Below are positions 1-6,097 of a stretch of DNA of 6,214 bases, piece by piece; the stretch's first letter is position 1; each line of letters opens with the position of its first letter. A program made the translations under genes and the position numbers. The notes beneath the pieces are model-generated. The model had not been told where the DNA came from. It saw only the letters and a list, made by a program, of their open reading frames with translations, and ran no database searches. The stretch lies in contig CBINHE010000161.1 of the NCBI GenBank assembly GCA_966250375.1, positions 1-6,214 on the forward strand, written 5' to 3'. Origin of the DNA: CAMLDH01 sp966250375 (GTDB lineage Bacteria; Pseudomonadota; Gammaproteobacteria; Burkholderiales; Burkholderiaceae_D).

Positions 1-867
1 CACTGTATTGATCCAGAGCGGACCACACTTTGCCGAACTACCCACCGGTGGCATGACTGCGAAGGTCGCACTGTGCAATGACAGCTTGGCCGTGCGCGCC
101 GGCCTGCCGCCACGCTGTGGAACCTGCACCGTGTAACAGCACAATTGCGTGCTGTTCTTCTCCAGTGTCTCAAACAGCCCCGCCTCGCTTTCCAACACGC
201 GCCGATCCACCTTGGCCCGCACCACAAAACGCTGGCCGTGCTGCAATTTGGAGCTCAGGTATTCATACAAGTCCGCTTCCCGATCGCACACCGAGATGAT
301 CCGCGCCATCATGGCGCCCAAACGCGCCTCGACCTGGACCGATGCCTGCTCCCACTGGTAACTTTCCTGATCTTCGTACGCGCGCTTCTTGCGCTGATGC
401 TTCTTGCCATAGCCACTTGCCTCACGGCGCCAAGGCGTCTGCTCAATGAGCCCAACCGTCTGTTGACTGTGCGCATCCAACAACAGCACCGAATGCACCT
501 GATATCCTCTGCGTTTGGCGTTTGGGCTGTTGCTCGTCGTCCCCAGCTGCGCAGCAACCGCATGCTCGTAGCTCACACTGGTCGTATCTTCCACTGCAAG
601 CAGCAGGGCGCGTTCTTGGGCTTGTCGAGCGGTCGCCGCGAAACCGCCTTCTCTGATTGCTTCCGGTTTGACCTCTTCGTTGCGCAGCAAGCGATAGCCG
701 CCCAATAACGCTGCCTGGTCTCCTTCGCAACACATCGACAACGAACTTCCCATTTGGCTCGCCATCCGCTTTTCAATATCCACCAGCCGTTTGGTCCGTC
801 GCTCGTCACCTAAATCGCAATCCCCAAATGTCTGCTCCGCCCAGTCCCCCGCATCCCTCAGAAACAT
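1..867 (-). CDS. IS4-family (Tn5/IS50-like) transposase, 3' end outside window
   Basis: This DDE transposase would cut and paste its own element through the terminal ends. 289 codons are visible from ATG at 867 and the frame is still open at position 1. The Tn5 enzyme is 476 residues, so roughly 60 percent is present. The N-terminus (DWAEQTFGDCDLGDERRTKRLV) matches the DNA-binding region of Tn5 transposase (DWAKSVFSSAALGDPRRTARLV). Catalytic aspartates are visible as D94 in AVEDTTSVSY and D195 in SVCDREADLYEYL, equivalent to D97 and D188 of Tn5. The third catalytic residue (E326 in Tn5) lies beyond the window. Other shared blocks are VHSVLLL near 124-130 and RFVVRAK near 213-219. An AGGA ribosome site sits 4 bases before the ATG. 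Whether the enzyme is intact cannot be judged. Confidence 0.9.
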   Translation of the reverse strand, partial: MFLRDAGDWAEQTFGDCDLGDERRTKRLVDIEKRMASQMGSSLSMCCEGDQAALLGGYRLLRNEEVKPEAIREGGFAATARQAQERALLLAVEDTTSVSYEHAVAAQLGTTSNSPNAKRRGYQVHSVLLLDAHSQQTVGLIEQTPWRREASGYGKKHQRKKRAYEDQESYQWEQASVQVEARLGAMMARIISVCDREADLYEYLSSKLQHGQRFVVRAKVDRRVLESEAGLFETLEKNSTQLCCYTVQVPQRGGRPARTAKLSLHSATFAVMPPVGSSAKCGPLWINTV

Positions 868-896
868 CTCTTCCTCTTTGCCTGGCAAAAGGGTGC

Positions 897-925
897 AGCA
901 TATTGTTCATCCAAATTGTGATCAA
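897..925 (-). promoter_or_regulatory. Candidate transposase promoter overlapping the IS end
   Basis: On the minus strand TTGATC (920-925) and TATGCT (897-902) are separated by exactly 17 bp. Each matches the sigma-70 consensus at 4 of 6 positions. The -35 element lies inside the terminal repeat and includes its GATC. Transposase bound to the end could therefore block its own promoter, and Dam methylation could modulate it if the host has Dam. The spacing to the ATG at 867 leaves a leader of about 23 bases. The call is by eye only. Confidence 0.45.
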
Positions 926-932
926 GAGACAG
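914..932 (-). repeat. Terminal inverted repeat (one end) of the IS50-like element
   Basis: This is the 19-bp outer end of the element, reading CTGTCTCTTGATCACAATT on the minus strand. It begins CTGTCTCTTGATCA like the IS50 inside end and contains the palindrome TGATCA with a GATC (Dam) site. It lies 46 bp upstream of the transposase ATG. In IS50 itself the inside end lies at the 3' side of the transposase gene, whereas here the IE-like sequence lies at the 5' side. The matching end is outside the window. Confidence 0.8.
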
Positions 933-1395
933 GGCAAAGCCGGAGGATTACCTTATTTATTTACCGTCGCGCATTCGATTACCTTGACGTTGGCGATGCT
1001 CGGGGTAATCAGCCCGCCGTCAACGCTGGATGGAATCGACAATCGCCGCGTCGGTCGTCCTCGCTGCACTCAATAACGTATTTCCATTGTTCCGCGAGCG
1101 GCGCTGGATGATGGCGTTTGTATTCGGGTTGATTCACGGATTTGGTTTCGCCAGCGTCTTGACCGATCTCGGCTTGCCGCAGGATCCCCTGTTCTTGGCA
1201 CGGGTCGGCTTCAATCTCGGTGTCGAAACCGGGCAACTGGCGATTGTCGCGGCATTTTTGCCGAGCGCATTTGCATTGCGGCATGGCTGGTTGTATCGCC
1301 GAGTGGTCTTGCTGGATAGCTCAATCGTGATCGCTATCTTGGCCGCGGTCTGGTTGGTCGAGCGCGCATTCTATTTGAAAGTGCTGCCGTTTTAA
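933..1395 (+). pseudogene. HupE/UreJ-family membrane protein remnant, 5' truncated by IS and frameshifted
   Basis: The translated blocks FTVAHSITLTLAMLG (961-1005), AFVFGLIHGFGFASVLTDLGLP and GFNLGVETGQLAIVAAFLP are characteristic of HupE/UreJ-type polytopic membrane proteins. Members are linked to hydrogenase or urease loci and nickel or other metal supply, and many lack a known function. The first block is in one frame, ending at PPSTL. The rest is in another frame, starting ESTIAASVVLAALNN. Removing one base at 1030 joins them as STLVESTIAAS, so a +1 insertion near 1029-1031 is the simplest explanation. The 5' part is missing because the IS50-like element abuts at 932. The C-terminus (LVERAFYLKVLPF, TAA at 1393-1395) looks natural. 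The ATG at 1030 could give a 121-residue fragment, but it has no good ribosome site and lacks the N-terminal half, so I treat the locus as dead. Confidence 0.8.
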
Positions 1396-1414
1396 ACGGA
1401 ATTTTGGTTGCACT

Positions 1415-1972
1415 TCATTTTAGTTCGGCCGCAGAAACCTCTCGCCATTCGCCCGGCCATAACGGATGCGTCTCCAGCGAAAATGGCCCGATCGCAATCC
1501 GGATCAGCCGTAATGTTGGTAATCCCACTGCCGCCGTCATACGACGAACCTGACGATTTTTCCCTTCCGCCAAGGTGATCGCCAGCCAACTGGTCGGCGC
1601 ATTGGTGCGCTGTCGAATCGGCGGATTGCGCGGCCATAGCCACCCCGGCGCTGCAATCTGTCTGGCATCACACGGTTGCGTGACAAAATCGCCCAAGTTC
1701 AATGGGCCTCGCAGTCGCACCAAAGCTGCATCATCAGCAGTCCCCTCAACTTGTGCAATATATGTCTTCGGCTGTTTATGATCCGGATGGCTAATATCGT
1801 GCTGCAGCCGCCCGTCATCGGTCAGCAGCAGCAAACCTTCACTATCTGCATCCAGCCGCCCCGCTGGGTATATATTAGGAATGTGTACGTAATCTGCCAG
1901 CGTTTCGCGCGTCAGGTGCGCCGAAAATTGGCATATTACTTGATTTGGTTTGTTGAAAAGTATCAGTGGCAT
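1415..1972 (-). CDS. rluE: 23S rRNA pseudouridine synthase RluE (RsuA/RluB/E/F family)
   Basis: RluE isomerises a uridine of 23S rRNA to pseudouridine (U2457 in E. coli) in the peptidyl transferase region. The 185-residue protein has the family's catalytic motif GRLDADSEGLLLLT, with catalytic aspartate D41. It also has the strongly RluE-like blocks WLWPRNPPIRQR and PTSWLAITLAEGKNRQVRRMTAAVGLPTLRLIRIAIG. The E. coli protein is 217 residues with an N-terminal extension. This one starts directly at MPLILFNKPN, with no S4 domain, as expected for RluE. ATG 1972 is preferred because no longer in-frame start with a better site is evident. Its own ribosome site is weak (ACAGG), and a 14-codon ORF with a strong site ends 2 bases before it. 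The gene is convergent with the HupE remnant (19-bp gap) and divergent from icd. A rluE-icd neighbourhood is also found in E. coli. Confidence 0.93.
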   Translation of the reverse strand: MPLILFNKPNQVICQFSAHLTRETLADYVHIPNIYPAGRLDADSEGLLLLTDDGRLQHDISHPDHKQPKTYIAQVEGTADDAALVRLRGPLNLGDFVTQPCDARQIAAPGWLWPRNPPIRQRTNAPTSWLAITLAEGKNRQVRRMTAAVGLPTLRLIRIAIGPFSLETHPLWPGEWREVSAAELK

Positions 1973-1974
1973 GG

Positions 1975-2019
1975 TTAGCCTGTAACGAAGGACGTGATTT
2001 TACAATGCGGCAAAGCCAT
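1975..2019 (-). CDS. Possible 14-codon leader ORF in front of rluE
   Basis: On the minus strand two overlapping GGAG/AGGAG motifs (2025-2033) stand 5 bases before an ATG at 2017-2019. The frame reads MALPHCKITSFVTG and ends with TAA at 1975-1977. Only two bases then precede the rluE ATG. This is a better translation start than rluE's own, so ribosomes ending here could re-initiate on rluE (translational coupling). The peptide is not rich in any one amino acid, which argues against classical attenuation. It may simply be chance sequence. It is too short for any homology argument. Confidence 0.3.
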   Translation of the reverse strand: MALPHCKITSFVTG

Positions 2020-2095
2020 TTTTGCTCCTCTCCTTCTAATTGTAATGTTTTCAGTAGCTTTCCCGTGTTATATGAGACTGGGCTCGTTTGGTTGT

Positions 2096-2158
2096 TAATA
2101 TGGAATGTTGCAAAAACATGGTATTCAGTAAAATACTAAGGCATAATATGAAATGTTG
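2096..2158. repeat. Imperfect 15-bp direct repeat in the rluE-icd spacer
   Basis: TAATATGGAATGTTG at 2096-2110 recurs as TAATATGAAATGTTG at 2144-2158, with one mismatch and a period of 48 bp. A shorter repeat, ATATGAGAC, occurs at 2070-2078 and 2189-2197. These sit between the divergent starts of rluE and icd and could be binding sites for a regulator. The spacer is AT-rich, so some repetition is expected by chance. Confidence 0.5.
2108..2134 (+). promoter_or_regulatory. Weak candidate promoter for icd
   Basis: TTGCAA (2108-2113) and TAAAAT (2129-2134) match the sigma-70 consensus at 4 of 6 and 5 of 6 positions. The spacer is only 15 bp, which is shorter than optimal. It would give a leader of about 110 bases before the icd ATG. 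No better pair was found by eye in 1973-2249. The first repeat copy overlaps the -35 element. Confidence 0.25.
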
Positions 2159-2165
2159 TCTTATG

Positions 2166-2177
2166 TCTTATATAAGA
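2166..2177. promoter_or_regulatory. 12-bp perfect palindrome upstream of icd
   Basis: TCTTATATAAGA is a perfect inverted repeat about 72 bp before the icd start. It is a possible operator half-site pair for a dimeric regulator. It has no spacer and is very AT-rich, so it could be fortuitous. Confidence 0.3.
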
Positions 2178-2249
2178 TAGACGTTGTGATATGAGACCCA
2201 TATTTGCAATGCAACCCGCCCACTTTCCGCCCTAATTCCGGAGATAAAG

Positions 2250-3503
2250 ATGTATCAACATATCAAAGTGCCTGCTGATGGCAAGAAGATCACTGTCAAC
2301 GCCGATTTTTCGTTGAATGTTCCAGAAAACCCGATTATTCCGTACATCGAGGGCGATGGCACGGGTGTGGATATCAGTCCGGTGATGATCAAGGTGATTG
2401 ATGCTGCGGTAGCGAAAGCCTATGGTGGCAAGCGCAAAATCAGCTGGATGGAAATTTACGCAGGCGAGAAATCGACCAAGGTCTATGGCCCGGATGTCTG
2501 GTTGCCGGAAGAGACGCTGAAAGTATTGAAAGATTACGTGGTATCAATCAAAGGCCCGCTGACAACCCCGGTTGGCGGCGGCATCCGCTCACTGAATGTC
2601 GCGTTGCGACAGGAACTCGATTTGTACGTCTGTCTGCGTCCGGTGCGCTACTTCAAAGGCGTGCCATCGCCGGTGCGTGAGCCGGAAAAAACTAACATGG
2701 TGATCTTCCGTGAAAACTCTGAGGACATCTATGCTGGTATCGAATGGCAAGAGGGCACGGAGGGCGCGAAGAAAGTCATCGACTTCCTGATCAAGGAAAT
2801 GGGCGTCAAGAAGATTCGTTTCCCTGGTTCATCCGGTATCGGTATCAAGCCGGTATCGCGCGAAGGCACCGAGCGTCTGGTGCGAAAGGCGATCCAGTAC
2901 GCGATTGACAATGACAAGCCATCCGTGACAATTGTCCACAAAGGCAACATCATGAAGTACACCGAAGGCGGCTTCCGTGATTGGGCGTATGCGTTGGCGC
3001 AAAAAGAATTCGGCGCGCAATTGGTCGATGGCGGACCATGGTGCAAATTCAAGAATCCGAAGACCGGTAGGGATATCACCGTCAAGGATTCCATCGCTGA
3101 CGCGTTCCTGCAGCAGATCCTGTTGCGCCCGAACGAGTACAGCGTGATTGCCACGCTGAACCTGAACGGCGACTACATTTCCGACGCGTTGGCGGCACAG
3201 GTCGGCGGGATCGGTATTGCGCCAGGCGCGAACCTCTCTGACTCGGTCGCGATGTTTGAAGCAACACATGGCACTGCACCGAAATATGCCGGCAAGGATT
3301 ATGTGAATCCAGGCTCGCTTATTCTGTCGGCCGAGATGATGCTGCGTCACATGGGCTGGCTGGAGGCGGCAGACCTGATCATCAGCTCAATGGAAAAATC
3401 GATCGCTGCGAAGAAAGTCACTTACGACTTCGCGCGCCTGATGGAAGGTGCGACCCAAGTGCCGTGCTCCGGTTTCGGTGATGTGATGATCGAACATATG
3501 TAA
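2250..3503 (+). CDS. icd: Isocitrate dehydrogenase, NADP-dependent
   Basis: Cytosolic TCA-cycle enzyme that converts isocitrate and NADP+ to 2-oxoglutarate, CO2 and NADPH. It is a homodimer in the E. coli-type family. At 417 residues it is one longer than the E. coli enzyme and colinear with it throughout. Visible active-site residues are S114 in GGGIRSLNVALRQELDLYVCLRPVRY, R120, R130, R154, Y161, K231 in VHKGNIMKYTEG, and metal-binding D308 and D312. NADP rather than NAD preference is supported by K345-Y346 in GTAPKYAG and by Y392 and R396 in TYDFARLMEG, which match K344, Y345, Y391 and R395 of E. coli. S114 corresponds to the serine phosphorylated by AceK in enterobacteria, so the same control is possible if the host has AceK. 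The ATG is preceded by GGAGA at 5-6 bases. The gene is monocistronic and ends before a strong terminator. Confidence 0.98.
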   Translation: MYQHIKVPADGKKITVNADFSLNVPENPIIPYIEGDGTGVDISPVMIKVIDAAVAKAYGGKRKISWMEIYAGEKSTKVYGPDVWLPEETLKVLKDYVVSIKGPLTTPVGGGIRSLNVALRQELDLYVCLRPVRYFKGVPSPVREPEKTNMVIFRENSEDIYAGIEWQEGTEGAKKVIDFLIKEMGVKKIRFPGSSGIGIKPVSREGTERLVRKAIQYAIDNDKPSVTIVHKGNIMKYTEGGFRDWAYALAQKEFGAQLVDGGPWCKFKNPKTGRDITVKDSIADAFLQQILLRPNEYSVIATLNLNGDYISDALAAQVGGIGIAPGANLSDSVAMFEATHGTAPKYAGKDYVNPGSLILSAEMMLRHMGWLEAADLIISSMEKSIAAKKVTYDFARLMEGATQVPCSGFGDVMIEHM

Positions 3504-3548
3504 CGCTTTAATTGTTGCTGCATGAGAGTGCGACGACGCGGTAGACGT

Positions 3549-3579
3549 AAAAAAGGCCGGATTGATTCCGGTCTTTTTT
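3549..3579. terminator. Bidirectional intrinsic terminator between icd and the response regulator gene
   Basis: A-tract and GGCCGGA at 3549-3561 pair with TCCGGTC and a T-tract at 3567-3579, around a 5-base loop (TTGAT). This makes a 13-bp stem with one G-T pair. The six A and six T bases give a U-tract on either strand. It can therefore end icd transcripts on plus and the kinase-regulator transcript on minus, which stops 24 bp away. Confidence 0.88.
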
Positions 3580-3602
3580 CTTCTTGCACTGAAGTGAATG
3601 GT

Positions 3603-4232
3603 TTATCTGGCCAGCGTTTGTTCCAGTGCAAAACGGATCAGATCCGCTTGTCCTTCAATGCCCAGTTTACGCTTGATGTTCAGGCGATGCGTTTCGACGG
3701 TGCGCACGCTCAAATCCAGTTCACGCGCGATATGCTTGTTGGATTTTCCGGTTGCGATACATTGCAGGACTTCGCGTTCACGCGGTGTTAGCAATAGTGC
3801 CGGCACCAAGGGGCGCGCAAGCTGCTTTGCCAGGCCGGCGCTGTAGTAAATGCCACCGGACATCACCGTATCGATAGCAGTAATGATGTCCATCGCCGGC
3901 GCGTCCTTCAGCACATAGCCGCGTGCGCCGGCCTGAATGGCCTGCATTACATACTCGGCTTTGTCATGCATGCTTAGCATCAGTATAGCAATCTCAGGGT
4001 ACAAGGTATTAAAACGGGCGGTAAGGTCAATTCCATTCATGCCAATCAAGTTAATGTCCATCAGTGCTAGATCGATCGCTTGCGACGCTGCATAATGCAG
4101 CGCTTCATCCGAATTACCTGCTTCCGCAACCACGGCAAAATGCGGAATTGTTTCTAGGCGCGCACGCAAGCCATCGCGCACCAGCGGATGGTCGTCGACT
4201 AACAGAATGTGTACATACGGCTGCGTAAGCAT
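3603..4232 (-). CDS. Two-component response regulator, NarL/FixJ (LuxR HTH) family
   Basis: A cytosolic transcription factor activated by phosphotransfer, 209 residues long. The receiver domain spans about residues 6-122. It has the acidic pair D13-D14, phospho-acceptor D59 in LALMDINLIGMNG, switch serine S87 in MLSMHD and conserved K109 in GYVLKD. The LuxR-type helix-turn-helix spans about 145-205, with LTPREREVLQCIATGKSNKHIARELDLSVRTVETHRLNIKRKL. The length and domain order are normal for the family and no key residue is missing. ATG 4232 is 6 bases after the stop of the upstream sensor kinase gene, so the two are co-transcribed and very likely cognate. Its ribosome site (AAGG) lies in the end of the kinase gene. 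Target genes cannot be inferred. Proximity to icd does not show regulation of icd. Confidence 0.94.
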   Translation of the reverse strand: MLTQPYVHILLVDDHPLVRDGLRARLETIPHFAVVAEAGNSDEALHYAASQAIDLALMDINLIGMNGIDLTARFNTLYPEIAILMLSMHDKAEYVMQAIQAGARGYVLKDAPAMDIITAIDTVMSGGIYYSAGLAKQLARPLVPALLLTPREREVLQCIATGKSNKHIARELDLSVRTVETHRLNIKRKLGIEGQADLIRFALEQTLAR

Positions 4233-4238
4233 GATGCG

Positions 4239-5594
4239 TTAACCTTGTGGCAAAATTGCAATTACTTGAGTACCTTCGGCCGATGATACCAAATGCAGCT
4301 TGCCGCCGACCGTCTCAAGTCGTTCATGCATGTTACGCAGGCCAATCCCGCGCTTTGGGTGTTGTGCAACGCCGGTCACATTGAATCCTACGCCGTTGTC
4401 ACTAACAATCAGGTGGATATTTTTGTCGTCGCCAATCAACTGAACATGCACATTGGATGCGTTCGCATGGCGCTTGATATTGGTTAGCGCTTCTTGCGCG
4501 ATACGAAACAGCACTGTCTTGCTTATGTCGGTCAATCCTTCGGTGGCGCCGGTCGCTTCGAACGTAGCAGGCAGTGATGTATTGTCGGAAAACTCATTCA
4601 TCAGATGGTCAAGTGCCGCTGCCAGCCCGAGATCATCGAGGATCGCCGGACGCAGATCATGCGAAATGCGTCGCACTTCGCCCAGTACATCATTCAACTG
4701 GTCTGCTGCGCGGTCGAATGATGCACGCGCGGAGTCGGGCTGCGCGGCATGTCCGGCCAGTTTCGCGATGCCGGATTCGACCTGCAGCTTGATCGATACC
4801 AGCCATTGGCTGATCCCGTCGTGCAGATCGCGCGACAGACGGGCACGCTCGTCCTCTTGCGAACGCACTACGCGTTGCGCCAGAACTTTTAGCTTGGCGT
4901 CTGCAACTCGGTATTCGCTGATGTTTACTGCGAGCCCTGATAGCGCGATTATCAATGCACCTGCAATCGCAATTCCCATGATCCATAGCATGGTGCTGTA
5001 AATGTTTCCTGAGCTTTGCGCGTCGATCTTGGCAAGTGCAGCATCAACATCATCCAGATAAATGCCCGTGCCGAGCATCCAGCCCCATTTTTCAAGCATC
5101 ACGACATAACCGAGTTTGGGCGCAATCTTGCCGGTCGATGGTTTTCCCCATGCGTAGCGTTCGAAACCGCCGCCGGCGCGTGCTCGCGCAATGAGCCGTT
5201 GGACCGTCGGGCTACCGGTCGCATCTTTCAAATCCCACAAGTTACGGCCAACAAGGTCCGGCTGTCGCGGATGCATAAGATTCTTGCCGTCCATGTCATA
5301 AATGAAAAAATAGCCGTCGTCGCCGTAATCGAGTTTCGCCAAAATTGCTTTCGCTTCCTTCAGCATAGTTTCGTCATGGCGATCCGATTCATAGAGGTGT
5401 GCGATGGAACGTATGCCGAGTGCCACATAATGTTTCAGTTCTGCTTCCTTGCTGGCAAGGTAGGCAGATTCGACGGAGGCGCGTTGCTGACGTGCGAGCA
5501 GGGTCGATTGATACCATACCGCAAGGGCGATCGCACACAGCGCCAGAATGAGTGGCGCAATGGCAAGCAGAATAATTTTTTGCCGAAGCTTCAT
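4239..5594 (-). CDS. Membrane sensor histidine kinase with single Cache domain, HisKA_3/HATPase (NarX-like kinase core)
   Basis: A 451-residue inner-membrane kinase. Residues 7-28 form the first transmembrane helix. Residues about 40-190 are periplasmic and resemble a single Cache (sCache_2-type) small-molecule sensor, with YGDDGYFFIYDMDGKNLMHP, VGRNLWDLKDATG and GYVVMLEKWGWMLGTGIYLDDV. Residues about 200-224 are the second transmembrane helix. No HAMP domain is evident: a linker of about 20 residues leads directly to the HisKA_3 dimerisation domain, with the phosphorylated histidine H258 in RARLSRDLHDGISQWL. The ATPase domain has the N-box EALTNIKRHA (N372), DNGVGF (D399) and RGIGLRNMHERL (G-box). 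The ATG at 5594 has TAAGG 8 bases upstream. The partner regulator gene follows 6 bp downstream. The ligand is unknown. Cache domains of this type often bind small organic acids, but nothing here identifies one. Confidence 0.93.
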   Translation of the reverse strand: MKLRQKIILLAIAPLILALCAIALAVWYQSTLLARQQRASVESAYLASKEAELKHYVALGIRSIAHLYESDRHDETMLKEAKAILAKLDYGDDGYFFIYDMDGKNLMHPRQPDLVGRNLWDLKDATGSPTVQRLIARARAGGGFERYAWGKPSTGKIAPKLGYVVMLEKWGWMLGTGIYLDDVDAALAKIDAQSSGNIYSTMLWIMGIAIAGALIIALSGLAVNISEYRVADAKLKVLAQRVVRSQEDERARLSRDLHDGISQWLVSIKLQVESGIAKLAGHAAQPDSARASFDRAADQLNDVLGEVRRISHDLRPAILDDLGLAAALDHLMNEFSDNTSLPATFEATGATEGLTDISKTVLFRIAQEALTNIKRHANASNVHVQLIGDDKNIHLIVSDNGVGFNVTGVAQHPKRGIGLRNMHERLETVGGKLHLVSSAEGTQVIAILPQG

Positions 5595-5637
5595 TGTTAT
5601 TACCTTACTGCTATTTTTGACTGAGGCGATTACGTGC

Positions 5638-5651
5638 TAATACTTAATACT
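5638..5651. repeat. Tandem 7-bp repeat upstream of the sensor kinase gene
   Basis: TAATACT occurs twice back to back, starting about 44 bp upstream of the kinase ATG. It sits where a regulator could bind, and head-to-tail heptamers are a known arrangement for NarL-family proteins. It does not match the NarL consensus exactly, so autoregulation here is only a guess. No convincing sigma-70 promoter for the kinase operon was seen by eye in 5595-5720. Confidence 0.35.
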
Positions 5652-5720
5652 CTGAGATTGCTTTTTCTATGATGTCGATCGGATATATTTTTAAGTGGTG
5701 ATGATGGGTTATAAAATAAA

Positions 5721-5746
5721 AAAAACCCCGCGGTGGCGGGGTTTTT
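5721..5746 (-). terminator. Intrinsic terminator of the cold shock gene
   Basis: AAAAACCCCGC (5721-5731) and GCGGGGTTTTT (5736-5746) form a perfect 11-bp stem with a GGTG loop. On the minus strand the stem is followed by an unusually long T-rich tract (complement of the A-rich run back to about 5712). It lies 21 bp after the cspA stop and separates cspA from the kinase operon downstream on the same strand. Confidence 0.92.
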
Positions 5747-5767
5747 CACAGCATTTCTTAATCGAAA

Positions 5768-5971
5768 TTAAGGAGCTTGAATGTTTGAAGCTTGCTTGCC
5801 TTTGGGGCCTTGCGTGACTTCGAACTGGACCTTTTGACCTTCTTTGAGGGTCTTGAAGCCGTTCATCTGGATTGCGGAAAAGTGTGCAAACAAATCTTCA
5901 CCACCATCATCCGGGGTGATAAAGCCGAAGCCTTTAGAATCGTTGAACCACTTGACGGTACCTGTTGCCAT
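5768..5971 (-). CDS. cspA: Cold shock protein, CspA family
   Basis: A small single-domain (OB-fold) RNA/ssDNA-binding chaperone that melts RNA secondary structure. From ATG 5971 it is 67 residues, the usual family length. The RNA-binding motif RNP1 is SKGFGFIT (12-19) and RNP2 is DLFAHF (26-31). The sequence starts MATGTVKWFN and ends with ASNIQAP. An in-frame TTG at 5986 would add five residues. ATG 5971 is preferred because MATGTVKWFN is the family start and GAAAG stands 8 bases before it. The symbol cspA is generic, since paralogues (cspD and others) cannot be told apart by eye. Location near icd is a neighbourhood I recall from other betaproteobacteria, where clpS/clpA often follow on the far side. 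Confidence 0.95.
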   Translation of the reverse strand: MATGTVKWFNDSKGFGFITPDDGGEDLFAHFSAIQMNGFKTLKEGQKVQFEVTQGPKGKQASNIQAP

Positions 5972-6097
5972 AAAAGCGTCTTTCAAATAATGACTATCAC
6001 ACGAGCCGTAAAAGCAAGAAGCCTCGCGTAACGCTGCCCCCTCCTAAAACTTGCCCACTTCATATTGACAAGTCCTTAATAGCCGCACTTATCAATA
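5972..6097 (-). promoter_or_regulatory. Long 5' leader of the cold shock gene
   Basis: If transcription starts a few bases after the -10 at 6104-6109, the mRNA has an untranslated leader of about 125 bases. That resembles E. coli cspA, whose 5' leader of about 159 bases acts as a thermosensor. A possible stem is ACGCGAG / CTCGTGT (minus strand, about 6001-6031, one G-U pair, 17-base loop). A strong AGGAGG at about 6040-6045 is not followed by a start codon at working distance. No match to the E. coli cold box was seen. Confidence 0.45.

Larger units (their letters stand above)
1..932 (-). mobile_element. Insertion sequence, IS4 family IS50 (Tn5) group, partial at left edge
   Basis: The element's boundary is set by a 19-bp terminal end at 914-932, which read inward on the minus strand is CTGTCTCTTGATCACAATT. 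Its first 14 bases equal the remembered inside end of IS50 (CTGTCTCTTGATCA...). Immediately inside lies a transposase gene pointing left. The other end is outside the window, so total length cannot be measured. Members of the IS50 group make 9-bp target duplications, which predicts that positions 933-941 (GGCAAAGCC) are one copy. A HupE-like gene begins abruptly at that junction, which supports the boundary. The family call rests on transposase similarity from memory. Confidence 0.88.

Noticed and set aside
145..708. Plus-strand open frame of 187 codons
   Set aside because: It lies entirely antisense to the transposase gene, which has clear family motifs. Its composition is that of a shadow frame.
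1030..1395. Intact 121-residue membrane protein from ATG 1030
   Set aside because: Homologous sequence continues upstream in another frame, so this is the tail of a broken HupE-type gene rather than an independent gene.
2096..2158. CRISPR-like repeats in the rluE-icd spacer
   Set aside because: There are only two imperfect 15-bp copies in AT-rich sequence, with no further units and no cas genes.
2829..3350. Minus-strand open frame of 173 codons inside icd
   Set aside because: It is a shadow of a highly conserved housekeeping gene, with no family motifs of its own.
5016..5624. Plus-strand open frame of 202 codons
   Set aside because: It is antisense to the Cache and first membrane segment of the sensor kinase and has no recognisable domain.
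5972..5986. Longer cold shock protein starting at TTG 5986
   Set aside because: Family members start at MATGTVKWFN, and the ATG at 5971 has a ribosome site at a proper distance.
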